This document shows positions 63,547-64,000 of a DNA stretch of 64,000 nucleotides, one piece after another. Origin of the DNA: Flavobacterium sp. W4I14 (GTDB taxonomy: Bacteria; Bacteroidota; Bacteroidia; Sphingobacteriales; Sphingobacteriaceae). The notes below the pieces were generated by a model. That model did no database searches. It saw only the letters and a program-made list of their open reading frames with translations, and was not told where the DNA came from. The position numbers and the translations under genes are program-made. How positions within the stretch are numbered: the first letter of the stretch is position 1; every line of letters begins with the position of its first letter. Location of the stretch: positions 2,542,001-2,606,000 of the forward strand of contig JAUSZU010000001.1 in assembly GCA_030817875.1 (NCBI GenBank). Reading direction: 5' to 3'.

Positions 63547-64000
63547 TTTATCAGTAAGGGTATTTCAGGGAAAATGGCCGCTCGTTCCGTTTTCAAAGTG
63601 ACGCCCGATTACGGAGCAAAGTGGCCTTTTTGGTTATCTTAGCACGCTTTTTTAGACCATGCTTTCGAAAAATATTTCTTCGAATTTAAGCAGAATTAAA
63701 GCCTTTAAGAGGCTCGCGTGCACAAAGGTATGGTGTGTTAGTCCACTGACCAGTCTGAGCTGCTTATATCACATTTTTTGAGATTTCGTAACTTGGGTTG
63801 CTCAGAAGGTCTGATTTTGAGTTCCTGGACGGATTCTCTGATATATAGCTAAATCTAAAAAGCAGTTGGGAGGAGTTATAGATATTTGTTCAGAGGGAAA
63901 GGGACAATATTGTATTTACCCGGCAATCCATTTGGCGGCCACTTTGCCTGCCTGAGAAACAAAGAATTAGGAGCAAAAAAAATGGGACGAAAATCTTCTG
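63547..64000. repeat. Repeat-bearing end of window (hairpin repeat, copy 4, and GTGGCC motifs)
   Basis: GAAAATGGCCGCTCG and GCAAAGTGGCC near 63571-63628, and GGCGGCCACTTTGCC near 63930, are spaced like the terminal repeats of IS21-type elements. The last bases (63966-64000) repeat the start of the hairpin element at 8672 almost exactly. No transposase gene is in the window, so this is a scar or the edge of an element extending beyond it. Confidence 0.4.

Noticed and set aside
1-64000. CRISPR array, tRNA, rRNA, prophage
   Set aside because: No regularly spaced repeat array, cloverleaf or rRNA-like stretch was recognised, and no phage structural genes appear in the frames.

Overview
The window is chromosomal DNA from a member of the phylum Bacteroidota, most likely a Pedobacter-like or other Sphingobacteriaceae bacterium (inference). 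The grounds are a SusC/SusD outer-membrane pair, a PorV-type outer-membrane protein and a protein with a type IX secretion (T9SS) C-terminal sorting domain, a promoter that matches the Bacteroidota consensus (TTTG, 19 bp, TAnnTTTG), abundant lipoproteins, and palindromic intergenic repeats of kinds common in this group. No rRNA, tRNA, CRISPR array, prophage or intact insertion sequence was found.

Layout. (1) 1-8.5 kb: a polysaccharide-utilisation-type locus on the minus strand, namely SusC, SusD and a lipoprotein resembling polysaccharide lyase family 14. Upstream of it is a 634-aa receptor in which a 7TMR-DISM sensor is fused to the zinc-ribbon/helix-turn-helix front half of an IS1595-type transposase. 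A promoter and a 27-bp palindrome lie just upstream of susC. (2) 8.5-13.1 kb: a RibD-C/DHFR-like reductase, a repeat-rich stretch with a gene remnant, then an aldo/keto reductase and AraC regulator pair. (3) 13.1-17.1 kb: two PAS-histidine kinases and a stand-alone receiver. (4) 17.5-49.2 kb: a long array of stress-type genes: BON-like lipoprotein, CinA-C, DUF6766, YciE ferritin-like, BLUF photoreceptor, MgtC, SPW-like membrane protein, tandem DUF421 proteins with zinc ribbons, DUF4142, manganese catalase, cyanophycinase-like peptidase, alcohol dehydrogenases, a frameshifted pyruvate-oxidase-like gene with an LLM oxidoreductase, and a decayed DUF3175 gene. At least nine very small hydrophilic, apparently disordered proteins are scattered among them, together with carbohydrate genes (six-hairpin-like protein, SDR/lactonase/ADH operon, GH13 lipoprotein, royal-jelly-like lipoprotein). 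(5) 50.3-51.9 kb: a divergent quinone oxidoreductase and HxlR pair. (6) 52.2-63.5 kb: a minus-strand secretion and cell-surface region: transglutaminase-like protein, unknown exported protein, Sel1/T9SS-tail protein, Cys-rich exported protein with a possible Cys/His hydrolase domain, a small exported protein, then PorV and an O-antigen-ligase-like/TPR protein. It is preceded by a divergent LytTR response regulator.

The genes suggest a soil or plant-associated heterotroph that degrades polysaccharides and keeps a large envelope and oxidative-stress reserve. The most unusual items are the receptor/transposase-domain fusion beside the Sus locus, the exported-protein cluster next to PorV and an O-antigen ligase, the set of tiny disordered proteins, and a dispersed hairpin repeat present in four places including the last bases of the window.
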